Below are positions 6,005-6,980 of a DNA stretch of 6,980 bases, one piece after another; position 1 is the stretch's first letter; the number at the start of each line of letters is the position of its first letter. The notes beneath the pieces are model-generated. The model searched no databases and was not told where the DNA came from. It saw only the letters and a program-made list of their open reading frames with translations. Location of the stretch: NCBI GenBank assembly GCA_020052895.1, contig JAGVOE010000043.1, forward strand, positions 1 to 6,980, given 5' to 3'. The stretch is from Candidatus Woesebacteria bacterium (GTDB lineage: Bacteria > Patescibacteriota > Microgenomatia > UBA1400 > MFAQ01). The position numbers were made by a program, and so were the translations under genes.

Positions 6005-6475
6005 TTAAGCTCGTTTGGCGAAGACGAAGGAGGCCAGGCCGGCGAGGTAGGATAAACCGGCGAAGTTAAAGAAGATTGAATCTTGCGCACCGGTGTCGAC
6101 CACGATGTGCTCGGTACAAGTATTGGCTTGGCCATAAACCGGAGTACAAACGATGGTTTTGGTAGTTCTGGTGACGGTTTTGGTGGCCGGGACGGTGACG
6201 ATTTCGGCTTCAATTCCGCCTTTTTGGCCGGCTGAAGGTAAAGTGGTCAAAACAGGTTCGGCGATGGCAGGAGTGATGGAGGGAGATCCCTGCCTGCCGG
6301 CAGGCAGGCTTCGACCTGTCTCGCTCAGGATGACGGGGGTGGGAGTGATAATCTCGTTGGCGGGGATGCCAAATCGGTTTTCCTCAGCCTTGGGGATGAC
6401 CCTTTTGGAAAGAGAGTAGGTAATGGCTCCGGTGAGGAGCAGTAAAACCAAGATGATGGGTAGAAGTGATTTCAT
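6005..6475 (-). CDS. Small surface-type protein with N-terminal membrane segment and C-terminal sorting-like tail
   Basis: The family is not recognised. The product has 156 residues. A positively charged start (K2) and hydrophobic segment (about 4-21, ending SLSKR) form a signal peptide or anchor. A low-complexity Thr/Pro/Ile stretch (about 36-106) contains LPAGRQG (57-63), which is translated from an inserted dispersed repeat (residues about 47-67). Two cysteines at 110 and 120 could pair. The C-terminus reads VDTGA (126-130), then a hydrophobic segment (134-152), then KRA. This is the layout of an LPXTG-type sortase signal, with VDTG in place of LPxTG. The start is fixed by a strong promoter whose -10 box ends 7 bases before the ATG, so the mRNA should be leaderless. 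It probably displays a short extracytoplasmic stalk at the cell surface. A bitopic protein with two anchors and no sortase processing is the main alternative. Confidence 0.85.
   Translation of the reverse strand: MKSLLPIILVLLLLTGAITYSLSKRVIPKAEENRFGIPANEIITPTPVILSETGRSLPAGRQGSPSITPAIAEPVLTTLPSAGQKGGIEAEIVTVPATKTVTRTTKTIVCTPVYGQANTCTEHIVVDTGAQDSIFFNFAGLSYLAGLASFVFAKRA
6277..6335 (-). repeat. Dispersed repeat with a perfect 20-bp palindrome, inside a coding gene
   Basis: Read on the minus strand, this begins CGTCATCCTGAGCGA, continues with a GTCGAAG core, then a perfect 20-bp palindrome (6289-6308), and ends GGATCTCCCTCCA. The outer parts match a widespread GTCATCCTGAGCGAAG...GGATCTC family. 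The palindrome of the CCTGCC/GGCAGG type sits between its two halves. A related copy lies at 6733-6808; the two share 21 identical bases (6277-6297 and 6733-6753). This copy lies in frame in the small surface protein gene. Confidence 0.85.
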
Positions 6476-6482
6476 AGTGGGC

Positions 6483-6511
6483 AGTGTAACACACTACAGG
6501 ATAGATGTCAA
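6483..6511 (-). promoter_or_regulatory. Strong sigma70-type promoter, leaderless, for the small surface protein
   Basis: On the minus strand a perfect TTGACA (6511-6506) is followed after exactly 17 bases by TACACT (6488-6483) with a TG-type extended -10. Only 7 bases separate the -10 box from the ATG at 6475, so transcription should start at or next to the start codon. An AGTGT-AAC-ACACT inverted repeat (6483-6495) overlaps the -10 box. Confidence 0.82.
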
Positions 6512-6515
6512 GCGA

Positions 6516-6530
6516 TCAGCCAGAGGCTGA
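6516..6530. repeat. Inverted repeat TCAGCC-AGA-GGCTGA upstream of the -35 box
   Basis: Six-bp arms (6516-6521 and 6525-6530) with a 3-base loop lie 4 bases upstream of the -35 box of the small surface protein promoter. The CAGCCAGA and GGCTG blocks recur around the longer inverted repeat at the glycosyltransferase promoter. Confidence 0.5.
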
Positions 6531-6540
6531 CTGAGTACAG

Positions 6541-6569
6541 AAAAGCCTCCCCGCCATGGCGGGGGGGGC
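6541..6569 (-). terminator. Intrinsic terminator built on a CCCCGCCATGGCGGGG palindrome
   Basis: Read on the minus strand, a 16-bp perfect palindrome (6564-6549) is flanked by an outer GCC/GGC pair and followed by TTTTCTGT (6544-6537). It begins directly at the TAG stop (6571-6569) of the upstream open stretch. It would stop transcription from the right edge before the small surface protein promoter. Confidence 0.85.
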
Positions 6570-6757
6570 TAGAGTGTGCCTATTTCGTGAATGTAAACGC
6601 CGTGATAGCCGGGAGCCAGATACAAAAACTCAAATATTTCCTGCCCGGCGAAAAAAACGGATACATGGGGGATGGGTAAGGGGGGTGCGGGTGCGGTAGA
6701 GAGAGGTGCCATCGTCTCGGTAGGAGTTTGGGTGGAGGGAGATCCCTGCCTGCTCTC
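6569..6757 (-). pseudogene. 3' remnant of a coding sequence, apparently frameshifted by a repeat
   Basis: This stretch is open for 62 residues between an in-frame TAG at 6758-6760 and the TAG at 6571-6569. A Thr/Pro/Ala-rich part is followed by VSVFFAGQEIFEFLYLAP and ends HGVYIHEIGTL, which reads like real protein. The stop abuts an intrinsic terminator. There is no convincing start: the only ATG (6712) has no Shine-Dalgarno or promoter and would give 47 residues. Removing the extra 20 bases of the adjacent repeat (6753-6772) restores an open frame through it that reads LPAGRQGSPS, as in the small surface protein gene. I therefore take this as the tail of a gene broken by the repeat. A short real gene starting at 6712 remains possible. 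Confidence 0.45.
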
Positions 6758-6808
6758 CTACCGGCGGGTAAACCGGCAGGCAGGGCCTCCACTTCGGTCG
6801 GGGTGACG
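6733..6808 (-). repeat. Dispersed repeat with expanded palindrome
   Basis: This has the same ends as the copy at 6277-6335: on the minus strand it begins CGTCACCCCGACCGAAG and ends GGATCTCCCTCCA. The palindrome arms CCCTGCCTGC and GCAGGCAGGG (6776-6785 and 6744-6753, 10 bp) are pushed apart by a 20-base segment (6753-6772) that contains a second small CCGG-ended repeat. Stop codons and frame changes fall here, so no single frame crosses it. Confidence 0.8.
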
Positions 6809-6815
6809 GACTTGA

Positions 6816-6980
6816 TTATTTTGGTGTTGGTTTTTGCAATATTTCCGTAAGAGTGGTGATAGCCTTAGTAAAAGGGAGGACTGTAATATTTTTGTAATAA
6901 TGAGTTTGTGTTCCCATATAAAGAAGATAAAGTTTTGCTTCGGGATAGTCTTTTCCAAAGCTTTGTAAAGTTTTTGTCCA
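6816..6980 (-). CDS. C-terminal end of a protein resembling DUF4143-type AAA ATPases (5' part outside window)
   Basis: The last 54 codons of a gene enter from the right edge and end at TAA (6818-6816). The peptide includes FGKDYPEAKLYLLYMG, then a short beta-type run ITVLPF and a helical ending TLTEILQK. This pattern (F-x-K-x-YP-x-A-K-x-YLLY-x-G, then x-VLP and a terminal helix) resembles the C-termini of AAA-type ATPases with a DUF4143 nuclease-like domain, which are common in Patescibacteria. Two other frames are open across parts of this stretch, but this one has the most protein-like composition. The stop follows CCAAAA; one extra A there would carry the frame on into the repeat region. 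The family call rests on 54 residues only. Confidence 0.6.
   Translation of the reverse strand, partial: WTKTLQSFGKDYPEAKLYLLYMGTQTHYYKNITVLPFTKAITTLTEILQKPTPK

Noticed and set aside
6580..6792. A 70-codon minus-strand frame starting MEALPAG
   Set aside because: Its start lies inside the dispersed repeat, and most of its length is Pro/Arg/His-rich shadow of the better frame ending at 6569.
6277..6808. Two similar palindrome repeats as a CRISPR array or an insertion sequence pair
   Set aside because: There are only two copies, about 450 bases apart, with no regular spacers, no transposase and no target duplications that I can see.
6758..6958. A 66-codon minus-strand frame starting MEKTIPK at the right edge
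   Set aside because: It overlaps the partial gene in another frame and runs into the dispersed repeat (SGGPACRFTRR is repeat-derived). The competing frame looks far more protein-like.
1..6980. Alternative genetic code (UGA read as an amino acid, as in some Patescibacteria)
   Set aside because: No in-frame TGA occurs in the genes read here. All observed stops are TAA or TAG, which fits either code, so there is no evidence for recoding.

Overview
The window looks like a piece of a Patescibacteria (Candidate Phyla Radiation) chromosome, most likely from the Microgenomates side. This rests on three things: the GC-rich palindromes of the CCTGCCTGC...GCAGGCAGG and CCCGCCATGGCGGG types, which I recall as common in those genomes; an in-frame LPAGRQG peptide produced by such a palindrome inside a gene; and compact genes with very short or absent leaders. 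No gene here is a taxonomic marker, so the placement is an inference. Every convincing gene lies on the minus strand, so the layout below runs from the right edge to the left.

Right edge (about 6980 to 6541): the last 54 codons of a protein resembling the end of DUF4143-type AAA ATPases, then a dispersed repeat with an expanded palindrome, then an open stretch that looks like the 3' end of a broken gene, closed by a strong intrinsic terminator. Next (6511 to 6005) is a small surface-type protein with its own strong, apparently leaderless promoter, an N-terminal membrane segment, an in-frame repeat insertion and a C-terminal TG-hydrophobic-KRA tail resembling a sortase sorting signal. A second kind of dispersed repeat (about 5949 to 6001) separates it from a 361-residue two-helix membrane protein of unknown function (5798 to 4713). 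That gene has a conventional ribosome-binding site, a structured leader of roughly 95 bases and an intrinsic terminator.

Left half (4635 to 1): a two-gene operon behind a second near-leaderless promoter. It encodes a cytoplasmic GT-B glycosyltransferase (418 residues) and, after a gap of 3 bases, a very large GT-C-like polytopic membrane protein. The latter stays open for 1112 codons up to the left edge of the window and is therefore incomplete. It has about a dozen membrane segments followed by an exported beta-rich region with six closely paired cysteines.

Together the genes point to cell-envelope work. The glycosyltransferase pair probably builds or transfers surface sugars, and two exported or anchored proteins with paired cysteines sit beside it. 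I found no phage, insertion sequence, CRISPR array, tRNA or rRNA. I did not find a convincing new multi-gene system. The most unusual signals are the repeat elements (one coding in frame, one apparently frameshifting), the twin leaderless promoters flanked by related inverted repeats, and the large membrane protein.
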